Positions 7,924-18,564 of a stretch of DNA of 64,000 bases are shown here, in pieces. The notes beneath the pieces are model-generated. The model did not search any database. It was not told where the DNA came from and saw only the letters and a program-made list of their open reading frames with translations. A program made the translations under genes and the position numbers. Position 1 is the stretch's first letter, and each line of letters begins with the position of its first letter. The stretch spans positions 248,001 through 312,000 of the forward strand of contig NZ_CAKMSS010000002.1 in NCBI RefSeq assembly GCF_928382285.1, written 5' to 3'. Origin of the DNA: Rothia nasimurium (GTDB lineage Bacteria > Actinomycetota > Actinomycetes > Actinomycetales > Micrococcaceae).

Positions 7924-9216
7924 GTGACTATTTTCAGCCTTGTAGCATCGCATCGCTCCGTCGACCTCACCACCGTGGCTTATCTCAGCGAAGGCGTTGA
8001 GAAAATCCACCGGGATCTTGAACGCACCGGCATTCGTGGTGAGGTGATTTTGTCTACCTGCAACCGCTTAGAACTCTACGCAGAGATTCCCAGCAAACCG
8101 GGGGCCACCGACCAGAACATCGCCAACGATGTTGCTACCGCCTCAGAGCACATTTTTGACCTGATCTCCAAGCGGTCCGGGCTTTCCTATGACCTGGTAG
8201 AAAACAGCTTTGATGTGCTGGTAAATACCGATGCCGCCCACCACCTCTTCACTGTGGCATCAGGCCTGGAGTCGGCCGTTGTGGGTGAACGCGAAATCAC
8301 CGGCCAGGTGCGCCGCGCTCTGTCTCTCTCCCAGGAGCAAGGACGGGCCACCGGCAACCTGGTGCGCCTCTTTGAACACGGGGCTCAAACCGCCCGCAAA
8401 GTTGGCCAGCAGACCATGCTGGGGTCTCGCGGACGCTCCATTGTCTCGGTTGCCCTAGACATGGCAGATGACATCGCTGAGAAAACCTGGGAAAGCCGCC
8501 GCGTGCTTGTTTTCGGTACCGGTGCCTACGCCGGGGCAACCGTAGCTGCCCTGCATGCCCGGGGAACGACCGATATTTGGATTTACTCCCGCTCAGATCG
8601 TGCAGCCACTTTTGCCGACAAACGCGGAGTACAGGCTGTACCCCACGGCGACCTGCACGAACAGATGGCAGCAGCCGATATTATCATCGGCTGCTCGGGT
8701 GGAGCTTCCCCCATGCTCCCCATCGAAATCCCCGAAGGGAAGCGCGTCATTCTAGACCTCGCGCTCTCTCGGGACTTCGCCCCCGAGGTAGCAGACCTGC
8801 CCGAGGTAGAACTCATCACCCTCGAATCTGTGCGCCTGGCAGCCCCCGAAGAAACCGTCGAATCCGTCCACACTGCCCGCACAATTGTGGACGAAGCTGC
8901 CGCCGAGTTCTCTGTTAAAGAGAAAGCTCGGAGCGTTGACGCTGCTATTGTTGCTCTCAGACAACACACCATGAGCGTGCTTGACGCTGAACTAGCTAAG
9001 GTCCACAACCAATACGGGTGTACCGCAGCTACCGAACAGCTTGAACTGGCAATGCGCCGCATGGTCAAGTCCCTCCTGCACACCCCGACCGTCCGAGCCC
9101 GAGACATGGCCCGCGAAGGCCGGGTAGACGACTATGTAGCGGCCCTCGAAGCCCTCTACGGAATCGAAGTGCAAGAACCCACCGAAGAGGCCGAGCCCCA
9201 AACCGACGCCTCCTAG
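7924..9216 (+). CDS. hemA: Glutamyl-tRNA reductase HemA
   Basis: Reduces glutamyl-tRNA(Glu) to glutamate-1-semialdehyde with NADPH, the entry step of the C5 haem pathway. The 430-residue protein has catalytic Cys46 in STCNRLELYAEI, the substrate region HHLFTVASGLESAVVGE, the NADPH fold VLVFGTGAYAGATVAAL, and a C-terminal dimerisation helix region ending in acidic residues. It starts with GTG just after a TATAAT box, consistent with a leaderless message. It is divergent from hemE, so the two arms of the pathway share one regulatory interval. Confidence 0.96.
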   Translation: MTIFSLVASHRSVDLTTVAYLSEGVEKIHRDLERTGIRGEVILSTCNRLELYAEIPSKPGATDQNIANDVATASEHIFDLISKRSGLSYDLVENSFDVLVNTDAAHHLFTVASGLESAVVGEREITGQVRRALSLSQEQGRATGNLVRLFEHGAQTARKVGQQTMLGSRGRSIVSVALDMADDIAEKTWESRRVLVFGTGAYAGATVAALHARGTTDIWIYSRSDRAATFADKRGVQAVPHGDLHEQMAAADIIIGCSGGASPMLPIEIPEGKRVILDLALSRDFAPEVADLPEVELITLESVRLAAPEETVESVHTARTIVDEAAAEFSVKEKARSVDAAIVALRQHTMSVLDAELAKVHNQYGCTAATEQLELAMRRMVKSLLHTPTVRARDMAREGRVDDYVAALEALYGIEVQEPTEEAEPQTDAS

Positions 9217-9279
9217 CAGGCAGGCACCCCACCAGCCGCGACCCCGTCCGCCCACCATCCCAAAGGTTCGGCAGCAACG

Positions 9280-9936
9280 ATGTCTACCACCATATTTTCA
9301 GCTGACTCCGACCCCGGCGACCCCATCGACCCGTCCGGGGCCTCCCGCCTCCCTAAAGACCTACGCCGCCAGCAGCTTATCGGCAACGCCGTGCGAGTTT
9401 TTGCCTCCCAGGGCTACCACACCACCACCATGGATCACATCGCTGCTGCCTCAAACGTGACCAAACCCGTGCTCTACCAGCACTTCACCGGCAAACGCGA
9501 CCTCTACCTGGCCGTGCTCGATGAGCAAATCAACAACCTCATGACCCAGCTGGTGCAGCCCCTCCACGCCACCAAAGTCAACCGTGAACGAGTGCAGGGC
9601 GTCATCGGTGCTTTCTTCAATTTTGCCCGCAACAATGTGGCAGGCTACCGCGTCATTTTCGAATCCGACATTCAGAACGACTACGCGGTGCAAGAACGCA
9701 CCGAAACCATGCACATCACCATCGCCAAGCAAATCGCAGAGGTGCTAGCGCCCAACGCCGGCATGCCCTTTGAAGAGGCGCTGATGACAGCCCGCATGCT
9801 CACCGGCATGGTGCAGTCAGCGGCCCACATGGTCATCGGCACCGACGCCTCACCCCAGCAGCTTGCAATGGCTGAGCGTGCGGTCTTCCGGCTGGCCTGG
9901 GGCGGTATCTCCATCATCGATGAAGATTGGGAGTAG
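9280..9936 (+). CDS. TetR/AcrR-family transcriptional regulator
   Basis: A DNA-binding repressor-type protein of 218 residues. The N-terminal helix-turn-helix follows the TetR pattern: RRQQLIGNAVRVFASQGYH, TTTMDHIAAASNVTKPVLYQ, then HFTGKRDLYLAVLDEQ. The C-terminal ligand domain is helical and not informative about the ligand. It sits 63 bp after hemA and upstream of DUF3107 on the same strand. No palindromic operator was recognised nearby, so its target is unknown. Confidence 0.93.
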   Translation: MSTTIFSADSDPGDPIDPSGASRLPKDLRRQQLIGNAVRVFASQGYHTTTMDHIAAASNVTKPVLYQHFTGKRDLYLAVLDEQINNLMTQLVQPLHATKVNRERVQGVIGAFFNFARNNVAGYRVIFESDIQNDYAVQERTETMHITIAKQIAEVLAPNAGMPFEEALMTARMLTGMVQSAAHMVIGTDASPQQLAMAERAVFRLAWGGISIIDEDWE

Positions 9937-10070
9937 CGCCCCCGCCGTTGCAGCCTTTTTCTCCCCTGTCAGCTCAGACCGAAACCCCGCACCTTTCCTG
10001 CCCCTACTCACGTAAACTGGTGGGCAGAGACCCCCTGCAGTCAGGTAGGGAACCATCGAAAGGAAACCTC

Positions 10071-10298
10071 ATGGAAATCAAGATTGGCGTTATCAACGTG
10101 CCCAGCCAGGTCGTCATCGACACCGACGAAACCGCCTCAGACGTCCGCGCCAAGGTCGCTGCGGCTCTTGAGCAGGGCGGCATCCTGGAACTGACCGATT
10201 CTAAGGGTTCCACCACCCTGGTTCCGGCCGCTAACATCGGCTATGTCGAGCTGGGCGCTGAAACCAAGCACCGTATCGGCTTCGGTATCGGCCAGTAA
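10071..10298 (+). CDS. DUF3107 small protein
   Basis: A 75-residue protein, MEIKIGVINVPSQVVID followed by SKGSTTLVPAANIGYVELG, matching the actinobacterial DUF3107 family of unknown function. The start is the ATG preceded by GAAAGGAAAC; the open frame extends upstream without a better site. A -10-like TAAACT at 10013-10018 would give a leader of about 45 bases. Placement between a TetR gene and a DEAD-box helicase is, as I recall, common in related actinobacteria. A strong hairpin follows. Confidence 0.85.
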   Translation: MEIKIGVINVPSQVVIDTDETASDVRAKVAAALEQGGILELTDSKGSTTLVPAANIGYVELGAETKHRIGFGIGQ

Positions 10299-10316
10299 CA
10301 CCGGGCTTACTCAGCC

Positions 10317-10360
10317 AGAGGGGCCCCGGGAGTTTGACGCAAAACTCCCGGGGCCCCTCT
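10317..10360 (+). terminator. Terminator hairpin after DUF3107
   Basis: 19-bp perfect arms AGAGGGGCCCCGGGAGTTT and complement around a six-base loop. It lacks a long T-run but is the strongest palindrome in this gap. Confidence 0.8.
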
Positions 10361-10569
10361 TACATTTACGGTACTTGGCGGTAGAATAAAGAAGTTATTT
10401 GGTTGCCCGGTCGTACCATCCGTATAGACTCACCTGCCTTTAGCTCTCCCGCCCAACGCTCTGCAAGCGTCCGCCCGGCGGTTGATAGAGCTTCTTTGTT
10501 GCATGAAAACCCACGATCGGCTTCCTCGTTTGCCCCGGGCCGGGGCCTCACTTATAAGGAACACGATTC

Positions 10570-12189
10570 GTGACTAACCCTGATACCACTAAAACTTTCG
10601 CCGACTACGGCGTGCGCCTAGACATTGCCGACGCCCTCGCCGAGAAGGGCATCGTCTCCCCCTTCCCCATTCAGGCCCTGACCCTGCCGGTGGCCCTGTC
10701 TGGCCAGGACATCATCGGTCAGGCTAAGACCGGTACCGGTAAAACCCTGGGCTTTGGTCTGCCCGCCTTGCAGAGCGTTGCTGTCCCGGGTTCGGACGCT
10801 TTCAACCAGCTTCCCGCCCCCGGTGCGCCCCAGGCCCTGATTATCGTCCCCACCCGTGAACTGGCTATCCAGGTGGGCGATGACCTCTCTGTTGCTGCCT
10901 CAAAGACCGGCGTGCGAGTAGCAACCCTCTACGGCGGCCGCCCCTACGACACCCAGGTCAAAGAACTGGAAAAGGGCGTTGAGCTAATCGTGGGCACCCC
11001 GGGCCGCCTGATTGACCTGCACCGCCAGAAGTACCTCAACCTCACCCAGATTAAGATTGTGGTGCTCGATGAGGCAGACGAGATGCTTGACCTGGGCTTC
11101 CTGCCCGATGTGGAGCGTATTCTCTCAGCCGTGCCCGAGGTGCGCCAGACCATGCTCTTCTCGGCAACCATGCCCGGGCCGGTCCTGACCATGGCCCGCC
11201 GCTACATGAGCCGCCCCATGCACATCCGCGCCGAATCCGGTGAAGAAGAGACCATGACTAAGGCCTCGATTCGCCAGGTTATTTACCGGGCCCACCCCCT
11301 CGATAAGGACGAGCTGGTCGGCCGTATTTTGCGTGCCGAGGGCCGGGGCCGCACCGTCATTTTCACCAAGACCAAGCGCTCCGCTGCCAAGCTCTCTGAT
11401 GAGCTGACCGCCCGAGGTTTTGCGGCCGGCGCTATTCACGGCGACCTCAACCAGGGTGCCCGCGAGCAGGCCCTGCGCGCCTTCCGCAACGGCAAGATCG
11501 ACATTCTGGTTGCAACCGATGTGGCTGCCCGCGGTATTGACGTTGAGGACGTCACCCACGTCATTAACTACCAGTGCCCCGAGGACGAGAAGACCTACCT
11601 GCACCGTGTGGGCCGCACTGGCCGCGCGGAGAAGGAAGGCACCGCCGTCACCCTGGTGGACTGGGAGGACGTGCCCCGCTGGAAGCTGATCAACAAGGCC
11701 CTGGAGCTGGGCGTAGATGAGCCGGTTGAAACCTACTCTTCTTCCCCCCACCTCTTCACCGACCTGGGCATTGCCAAGGGAACCAAGGGCCGCCTGCCCA
11801 AGGAGGAGCGCACCGCAGCGGGTCTGCAGGCTGAAGAGGCTGAGGACTTTGGCGGCGCTCCGGCTCGTGAGAAGCGCCAGGGGCGCGGTGGCCGCGGGGA
11901 TCGTCGCGGACGGTCGGGCTCCCGTTCTCCGCGCCGCGATGGCTCACGCTCTGGCGGTGAGGGCCGGGGGCAGAAGCGCGATGATCAGCGTGGCGGTCAG
12001 GGCGGGGAGGCTGATTCCAAGCCGCGCCGCCGTCGTACCCGCCGGGTTGAGGGTGAAGCCGGGCAGGAGCGTCCGGCCCGCCGCCAGCGCCAGCAGAAGC
12101 CTGCTGAAGCGGCTGAAGGTAGCCAGCAGGGTGAAGGCCAGCGCCGCCGTCGCCGCCGCACCCGCCGGGTAGAGGGCAGCGACAGCTAA
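10570..12189 (+). CDS. DEAD-box ATP-dependent RNA helicase
   Basis: Unwinds RNA, probably in ribosome assembly or cold adaptation. The 539-residue protein has all core motifs: Q motif PFPIQALTLP (31-40), motif I AKTGTGKT (52-59), Ia PTRELAIQ, Ib GTPGRLID, II DEAD (167-170), III SAT, V ATDVAARGID and VI HRVGRTGRAE. From about residue 410 the tail is rich in Arg, Gly, Gln and Ser, an RNA-binding extension typical of actinobacterial helicases. It starts at GTG 10570, about 200 bp after the preceding terminator, leaving room for a regulated leader. A 27-bp palindrome follows the stop. Confidence 0.95.
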   Translation: MTNPDTTKTFADYGVRLDIADALAEKGIVSPFPIQALTLPVALSGQDIIGQAKTGTGKTLGFGLPALQSVAVPGSDAFNQLPAPGAPQALIIVPTRELAIQVGDDLSVAASKTGVRVATLYGGRPYDTQVKELEKGVELIVGTPGRLIDLHRQKYLNLTQIKIVVLDEADEMLDLGFLPDVERILSAVPEVRQTMLFSATMPGPVLTMARRYMSRPMHIRAESGEEETMTKASIRQVIYRAHPLDKDELVGRILRAEGRGRTVIFTKTKRSAAKLSDELTARGFAAGAIHGDLNQGAREQALRAFRNGKIDILVATDVAARGIDVEDVTHVINYQCPEDEKTYLHRVGRTGRAEKEGTAVTLVDWEDVPRWKLINKALELGVDEPVETYSSSPHLFTDLGIAKGTKGRLPKEERTAAGLQAEEAEDFGGAPAREKRQGRGGRGDRRGRSGSRSPRRDGSRSGGEGRGQKRDDQRGGQGGEADSKPRRRRTRRVEGEAGQERPARRQRQQKPAEAAEGSQQGEGQRRRRRRTRRVEGSDS

Positions 12190-12196
12190 CCCCTAG

Positions 12197-12255
12197 GTAC
12201 CATTTAAATCAGAAATGACCAGCAACTAGCTGGTCATTTCTGATTTAAATGGTAC
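12197..12255. terminator. Perfect 27-bp palindrome (bidirectional terminator or structural element)
   Basis: Arms GTACCATTTAAATCAGAAAT plus GACCAGC and their exact complement enclose the five-base loop AACTA. The arms are AT-rich, unlike the GC-rich terminators elsewhere here, and no T-run follows on either strand. It lies between the convergent helicase and guaB1 genes, so a terminator role is plausible but not shown. Confidence 0.7.
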
Positions 12256-12286
12256 TCACAAGAGCTTATTCGTTTATGAAGGTGAA

Positions 12287-12385
12287 GCATGCTCGCAGCG
12301 AAGCTGCTGGCTCGGCGGCTGGCGTGAATCGCCCTTGTGAGCGAAGCGAACCATGCGAGAGGGTCGGCAGCGAGCGTGAGCATGC
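12287..12385 (+). repeat. Structured intergenic repeat, copy 3
   Basis: Arms GCATGCTC and GAGCATGC enclose GCAGCGAAGCTGCTGGCTC, the core GGCTGGCGTGAATCGC, a loop with GTGAGCGAAGCGAAC, then GCGAGAGGGTCGGCAGCGAG. Between convergent helicase and guaB1. The outer stem has T where copies 5 and 7 have G, and the opposite arm has the compensating base. Confidence 0.85.
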
Positions 12386-12414
12386 GGAACCGCCAGCGAA
12401 CAAGTCACCCTACC

Positions 12415-13917
<1,503 letters not shown>

Positions 13918-14128
13918 TTAGCCTATTTTAAAAAGTTATTAGGTCTACCCTACCCCGATTTTTTATTCGGCGCAACCCTCTACACCTGTTTTCTTAGTCT
14001 TGTCGCGCCAGCTTTGGGCAATTTTTCCGTCTAGCTTCTTCTCATCCCTGTGCGCGGACGCCGGGGCGTAGGCTGGTGGGCAGGGGCAGGTTCTCTGCCT
14101 CATAGCTTCTTCCGTGAAAGGTTCAACG

Positions 14129-15814
14129 ATGAGCGATTCAAACCTCTTGGTCCCGGCAGCAGACGACCCCACCTGGTGGCGTCAGGCCGTGGTCTACCAG
14201 ATTTACCCCCGGTCCTTTGCGGACGCCGACGGCAACGGGATTGGCGACCTCAAGGGCATCACGGCTAAGGTTCCCTACCTCAAGCAGCTGGGGGTCGATG
14301 CCGTCTGGCTCTCCCCCTTCTACCCCTCAGCCCTGGCCGACGGCGGCTACGATGTCGATGACTTCCGCGATGTCGACCCAAAAATTGGAACCCTGGCTGA
14401 CTTCGATGAGATGGCAAGCGCCCTGCACGCAGCGGGCCTGAAGCTCATTGTTGATGTGGTGCCCAACCACACTTCCAACCTGCATGTCTGGTTCCAGGAG
14501 GCCCTGACGTCCGCACCGGGGTCGGCGGCGCGTGACCGCTATATCTTCCGTGACGGTCTGGGTGAGAAGGGCGAGCTGCCCCCGGCTGACTGGACCTCTA
14601 TCTTCGGCGGCCCCGCTTGGGAGCCGGTGGGCGACGGCCAGTGGTACCTGCACAACTTCGCTGTAGAGCAGCCCGACCTCAACTGGCATAACCCCGAGGT
14701 CCATGAAGACTTCAAAGAAACTTTCCGTTTCTGGGCAGATCGCGGTGTCGATGGCTTCCGCATTGACGTGGCCCACGGTATCGCCAAGGACCTACCCGAG
14801 GTACTGCCTAGCCAGGCAGAACTCGACGCTATGCCTAAGGACGGCACCCACCCCATGTGGGACCGCGACGACGTGCACGAGATTTATAAGGAATGGCGGG
14901 CCGTTTTCAATGAATACACCCCGCCCCGTACCGCCGTGGCAGAAGCCTGGGTGGAGCGCGACCGTCGCCCCGCCTACGCGTCCGCCCAGGGTCTGGGCCA
15001 GGCCTTTAACTTTGACCTGCTCACCGCCCGCTTCGAGGCGGGCGAGTTCCAAAAGATTGTGGCTGAGAACCTGGAACTCTCAGCCGAATCCGGTTCGTCG
15101 AGTACCTGGGTGCTCTCCAACCACGACGTGGTGCGCCACCCCACCCGCTACGGCCTGCCCTTCGTGGAGGGTAAGACCAACGAGAAGGTAGGCCACGAGT
15201 GGCTACTGGCTGGCGGCCCGGCTGAGGAACTTGACCGGGAACTGGGTGCCGCCCGTGCCCGCGCCGCTACCCTCTTCGAGCTGGCCCTGCCCGGTTCGGC
15301 CTACCTCTACCAGGGTGAAGAGCTGGGCCTGCACGAGGTCGCCGAGATTCCCGACGCAGACCGCCAGGACCCCACTTTCTTCAACTCCCCCGGCGTCAAC
15401 GTCGGGCGCGATGGTTGCCGGGTGCCCCTGCCCTGGGAGGCGGACGGCCCCTCCTTCGGCTTTGGACCGGCAGCACCGCACCTGCCCCAGCCAGCCTGGT
15501 TCGCCGACTACGCTGTAGCCGTTGAGGACCAGCAGGAAGACTCCACTCTCAACCTCTACCGGGCAGCCCTGGCAGCCCGCCGTCAGCTCCAGGGCGCCGA
15601 GGAACTGACCTGGCTCGCCACGGATTCAGCTGACCTGCTGGCTTTTGAGCGCCCCGGCGGCTGGGTCAACCTGACCAACTTCAGCACCAAGCCCGCTCCC
15701 CTGCCAGCTGATCTGGCTGACGCCGAGTTCGTTCTGGGCTCTGCCCCCGGTGCCGCGGACGCCTTCGCCGCAGGTGCCGTGCCCGGGTCAGCTACCTTCT
15801 GGCTCAAGAAGTAG
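14129..15814 (+). CDS. GH13 alpha-glucosidase (oligo-1,6-/alpha-1,4-glucosidase type)
   Basis: Hydrolyses short alpha-glucosides such as maltose, isomaltose or sucrose in the cytosol. The 561-residue protein shows all four GH13 regions: VDVVPNHTS, nucleophile Asp213 in DGFRIDVAHGI, acid/base Glu272 in AVAEAWVERD, and the stabiliser Asp333 in LSNHDVVRH. The opening WWRQAVVYQIYPRSFADADG is typical of this subfamily. It has no signal peptide. The start is ATG 14129 behind GAAAGG; a GTG five codons upstream overlaps that site. A -10-like TAGGCT lies at 14069-14074. The exact substrate cannot be told from sequence. Confidence 0.92.
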   Translation: MSDSNLLVPAADDPTWWRQAVVYQIYPRSFADADGNGIGDLKGITAKVPYLKQLGVDAVWLSPFYPSALADGGYDVDDFRDVDPKIGTLADFDEMASALHAAGLKLIVDVVPNHTSNLHVWFQEALTSAPGSAARDRYIFRDGLGEKGELPPADWTSIFGGPAWEPVGDGQWYLHNFAVEQPDLNWHNPEVHEDFKETFRFWADRGVDGFRIDVAHGIAKDLPEVLPSQAELDAMPKDGTHPMWDRDDVHEIYKEWRAVFNEYTPPRTAVAEAWVERDRRPAYASAQGLGQAFNFDLLTARFEAGEFQKIVAENLELSAESGSSSTWVLSNHDVVRHPTRYGLPFVEGKTNEKVGHEWLLAGGPAEELDRELGAARARAATLFELALPGSAYLYQGEELGLHEVAEIPDADRQDPTFFNSPGVNVGRDGCRVPLPWEADGPSFGFGPAAPHLPQPAWFADYAVAVEDQQEDSTLNLYRAALAARRQLQGAEELTWLATDSADLLAFERPGGWVNLTNFSTKPAPLPADLADAEFVLGSAPGAADAFAAGAVPGSATFWLKK

Positions 15815-15843
15815 CCGAAGAACTAGGGGGTAGGGCAGGTGTA

Positions 15844-16005
15844 GCAGGCTCACAGCGAAGCTGTTGGCGCGGGGCTGGCGTGAATCGCCGGTGATGAGCA
15901 CCGAGATTCCGAGCTCGCGAGGAAAACAAATCTCGGTGCGAATCTGGCGAGCTTGCGAGCCAGCTAGCGAACCGGCGAGAGGGTCGACAGCGAGCGTGAG
16001 CCTGC
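15844..16005 (+). repeat. Structured intergenic repeat, copy 4 (with extra hairpin)
   Basis: Perfect 10-bp arms GCAGGCTCAC/GTGAGCCTGC. The core is GGGCTGGCGTGAATCGCCGGT and ACCGGCGAGAGGG, giving an 8-bp inner stem TCGCCGGT/ACCGGCGA. The loop is expanded by a hairpin with 11-bp arms GCACCGAGATT/AATCTCGGTGC (15898-15939) and a CTGGC/GCCAG hairpin. It lies between convergent genes. Confidence 0.85.
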
Positions 16006-16030
16006 GAAACCTGGCGCGTCTGCCCTCCCC

Positions 16031-16855
16031 TTATGCCCGAGACATCTCACGAATCTTCTCAACCGTCTCGCGGGGCGTGGTGTTTTCGCCCAGGCGGTTA
16101 GGTTTGCCTGCGCCGTGGTAGTCGGATGATCCGGTGACGAGAAGGTCGTGTTTGGCTGCGGTTTCAAGCAGCCAGGCGCGGCCTTCTTCGGGGTTGTCGC
16201 GGTGGTAGACCTCAAAGCCGGCCAGCCCTGCCTCAATCATGGCGTAGATGGTTTTGTTGCTGGCGAGTTTTCCGCGGGCGGACGCCTTGGGGTGGGCCAT
16301 GACCGGTACGCCCCCTGCGGCGCGCACCAGTTCAACAGCCTTCACCGGGTCCACGGCGTAGTGGGGTACGTAGTATTTTGAGCGGGTGGTCAAGATAGTT
16401 TCGAAGGCTTCTGACCGGTTGGCTACCGCGCCTAAGGCTACCAGGGCATCTGCGATGTGGGGGCGGCCTACGGTAGCGCCCTCGTGCATCTGTTCTTGAA
16501 CGGTCTCCCAGGTGATTGGGTAGTCTTCGGCGAGTCTTTCAACCATGCGCTGGGCGCGGCCTACCCGGGAGTCGCGGGCGCGATTAATTTCAGCTAAGAG
16601 GGCTTCGTTGGCCGGGTCGTGCAGGTAGGAGAGCAGGTGGATGCTCACGCCCTGAGCCGAACACGAGATTTCCATGCCGGGCAGGAAGTCTAGCCCCAGG
16701 CGTCCGGCTGTCTGTTCAGCTTCTGCCCAGCCAGCGGTAGTGTCGTGGTCGGTCAGGGCGAAGCCGGTAAGCCCGGCGGCGGCTACGTCGGCGACCAGCT
16801 CGGCTACCGGCTGGGTGCCATCAGAAATACGGGAGTGTGTGTGCAGGTCGTACAT
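16031..16855 (-). CDS. PHP-domain phosphoesterase (YciV/RNase AM-like)
   Basis: A metal-dependent phosphoesterase of 274 residues. PHP metal-ligand motifs are visible: DLHTHSRISDGT at the N-terminus, ALTDHDTTAGW, the glutamate in GMEISCSAQG, VMAHPKAS, and GSSDYHGAGKP near the C-terminus. Enterobacterial relatives remove nucleotides from RNA 5' ends or hydrolyse 3',5'-bisphosphonucleotides; which applies here is unknown. The ATG at 16855 gives the standard short PHP N-terminus. It is convergent with the glucosidase and divergent from pepP. Confidence 0.9.
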   Translation of the reverse strand: MYDLHTHSRISDGTQPVAELVADVAAAGLTGFALTDHDTTAGWAEAEQTAGRLGLDFLPGMEISCSAQGVSIHLLSYLHDPANEALLAEINRARDSRVGRAQRMVERLAEDYPITWETVQEQMHEGATVGRPHIADALVALGAVANRSEAFETILTTRSKYYVPHYAVDPVKAVELVRAAGGVPVMAHPKASARGKLASNKTIYAMIEAGLAGFEVYHRDNPEEGRAWLLETAAKHDLLVTGSSDYHGAGKPNRLGENTTPRETVEKIREMSRA

Positions 16856-16962
16856 AGCACCAGACTACCTGCGGCGGCCCGTCCGTAACAGATAGCAACC
16901 ATTAGCCACCCTTAAGTATCAAGGGTACTATCTTCAGCTAGACGCGCCGTTACCCGGCTCAC

Positions 16963-16976
16963 TAGACTGGTAGGCA
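16963..16976 (+). promoter_or_regulatory. -10 box and leaderless start of pepP
   Basis: TAGACT is followed by GGTAGGC and then the ATG, so transcription starting seven to eight bases after the -10 begins at the start codon. The same 16-base string, TAGACTGGTAGGCATG, precedes dapD in this window. Confidence 0.7.
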
Positions 16977-18526
16977 TGACTACTAGCGACAATACCTCAA
17001 CTCCCGGTGACGATCAGCCCATCGAAGAGCGCGTCACCAACCGCTCCGCAGCTCCCAAATCCAACGCTTTTACCGACTTTATGGCAGCTAACTGGGCGCC
17101 GGCGTCCGACCAGCTCCCTGCCCGTGCCCGCGTAGCCGACTTCGCCGCAGAACGCCGCGCCAAGATTTCAGCCCTCTTCCCCGGCGAGCGCCTGGTTCTG
17201 CCCGCTGGCCCCCTCAAGGTCCGCTCTAACGACACCGACTACCGCTTCCGCCCCCACTCTGCTTTTGCCCACCAGACCGGCCTAGGTCTGGATCATGAGC
17301 CCGATGCGGTGCTGGTCTTTGAGCCCGTTGAAGAGGGTCAGGGAGACAACGGCTCCAACCACGAGGTCACCCTCTACTTCCGTCCTCTGGCAGGCCGCGA
17401 TACCGAGATGTTCTACCGCGATCCCCGCTACGGGGAGTTCTGGATTGGGCCCCGCCCCACCCTCGAATCGCTGGGTGCCGAGTACGGTCTGCGCACCAAG
17501 GACCTGGGCGAGCTTGAGGTAGCTATCACCAAGAACGCCGGCCCCGAGGCCCTGGGCGGGGTGCGCATCCGTCTGGTGCGCAACGTTGACCTGAATGTCG
17601 ATGCCCTGGTCGATACCTCCCGCTACAACACCTCTGTTGATCTAGAAGAGTCAGATAAGCTCGACGCTGCTTTGACCGAGGCCCTGTCTGAGGCCCGCCT
17701 GGTCAAGGACGCCATCGAGGTGGAGAACCTGCGCCGCTCGGTTGACCTGACCATCGACGGTTTTGCTGAGGTCGTCAAGGCCCTGCCCACAGCTATTGCC
17801 CACCGCCGCGGCGAGCGCGTGGTCGAGACCGCCTTCTTCACCAAGGCCCGTGTTGAGGGTAATGACCTGGGCTACGACACCATCGCAGCCTGCGGTAACA
17901 ACGCCACTATCCTGCACTGGATCCGCAATAACGGCACCGTCGATGAGGGTAAGCTGCTGCTGCTCGACGCCGGCGTTGAAGACGACACCCTCTACACTGC
18001 GGACGTCACCCGCACCTTCCCGGTCAACGGCAAGTTCTCCGAGATTCAGGCTAAGGCCTACAACATCGTGCTCGAAGCTGCCGACGCCGCCTTTAAGGTT
18101 GCGGTGCCGGGTAAGAAGTTCCACGAGGTTCACGACGCTGCCATGCAGGTTCTGGCTACCCGCCTGCACGAGTGGGGCCTGCTGCCCGTCTCTGCTGAGG
18201 TTTCCCTGTCGGCTGAGGGCGGCCAGCACCGCCGCTGGATGCCCCACGGCACCAGCCACCACCTGGGCCTCGATGTGCACGACTGCGCCCAGGCCAAGAA
18301 CGAGCTCTACATGGAGGGCATCATCGAACCCGGCATGGTCTTTACCATTGAGCCCGGTCTCTACTTCAAGGAAGAAGATCTCGCTATCCCCGAGGAGCTG
18401 CGCGGCATCGGTATCCGTATCGAGGACGACGTGCTGGTCACCGAGGACGGCAACGAGAACCTTTCTGCCGCCCTGCCCCGCACCGTTGAGGGTATCGAAG
18501 CCTGGATGGCGGAGAACTCCCGCTAA
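16976..18526 (+). CDS. pepP: Xaa-Pro aminopeptidase (aminopeptidase P)
   Basis: Removes N-terminal residues that precede proline. The 516-residue cytosolic protein has an N-terminal AMP_N domain (about 60-200, FRPHSAFAHQTGLGLDHEPD) and a C-terminal pita-bread metallopeptidase domain. Metal ligands are visible in LLLDAGVEDDTLYTADVTR, HGTSHHLGLDVHD, FTIEPGLYF and IRIEDDVLVT. It probably has a leaderless mRNA. It stands alone, with a structured repeat and a terminator downstream. Confidence 0.94.
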   Translation: MTTSDNTSTPGDDQPIEERVTNRSAAPKSNAFTDFMAANWAPASDQLPARARVADFAAERRAKISALFPGERLVLPAGPLKVRSNDTDYRFRPHSAFAHQTGLGLDHEPDAVLVFEPVEEGQGDNGSNHEVTLYFRPLAGRDTEMFYRDPRYGEFWIGPRPTLESLGAEYGLRTKDLGELEVAITKNAGPEALGGVRIRLVRNVDLNVDALVDTSRYNTSVDLEESDKLDAALTEALSEARLVKDAIEVENLRRSVDLTIDGFAEVVKALPTAIAHRRGERVVETAFFTKARVEGNDLGYDTIAACGNNATILHWIRNNGTVDEGKLLLLDAGVEDDTLYTADVTRTFPVNGKFSEIQAKAYNIVLEAADAAFKVAVPGKKFHEVHDAAMQVLATRLHEWGLLPVSAEVSLSAEGGQHRRWMPHGTSHHLGLDVHDCAQAKNELYMEGIIEPGMVFTIEPGLYFKEEDLAIPEELRGIGIRIEDDVLVTEDGNENLSAALPRTVEGIEAWMAENSR

Positions 18527-18564
18527 GTAAGGTGCTATGGGGCTTGTTCATAGGAGTCGGTGAA

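Noticed and set aside
17651..18280. Minus-strand frame (209 codons) opposite pepP
   Set aside because: Antisense shadow of a highly biased gene; no start signals or domain pattern.
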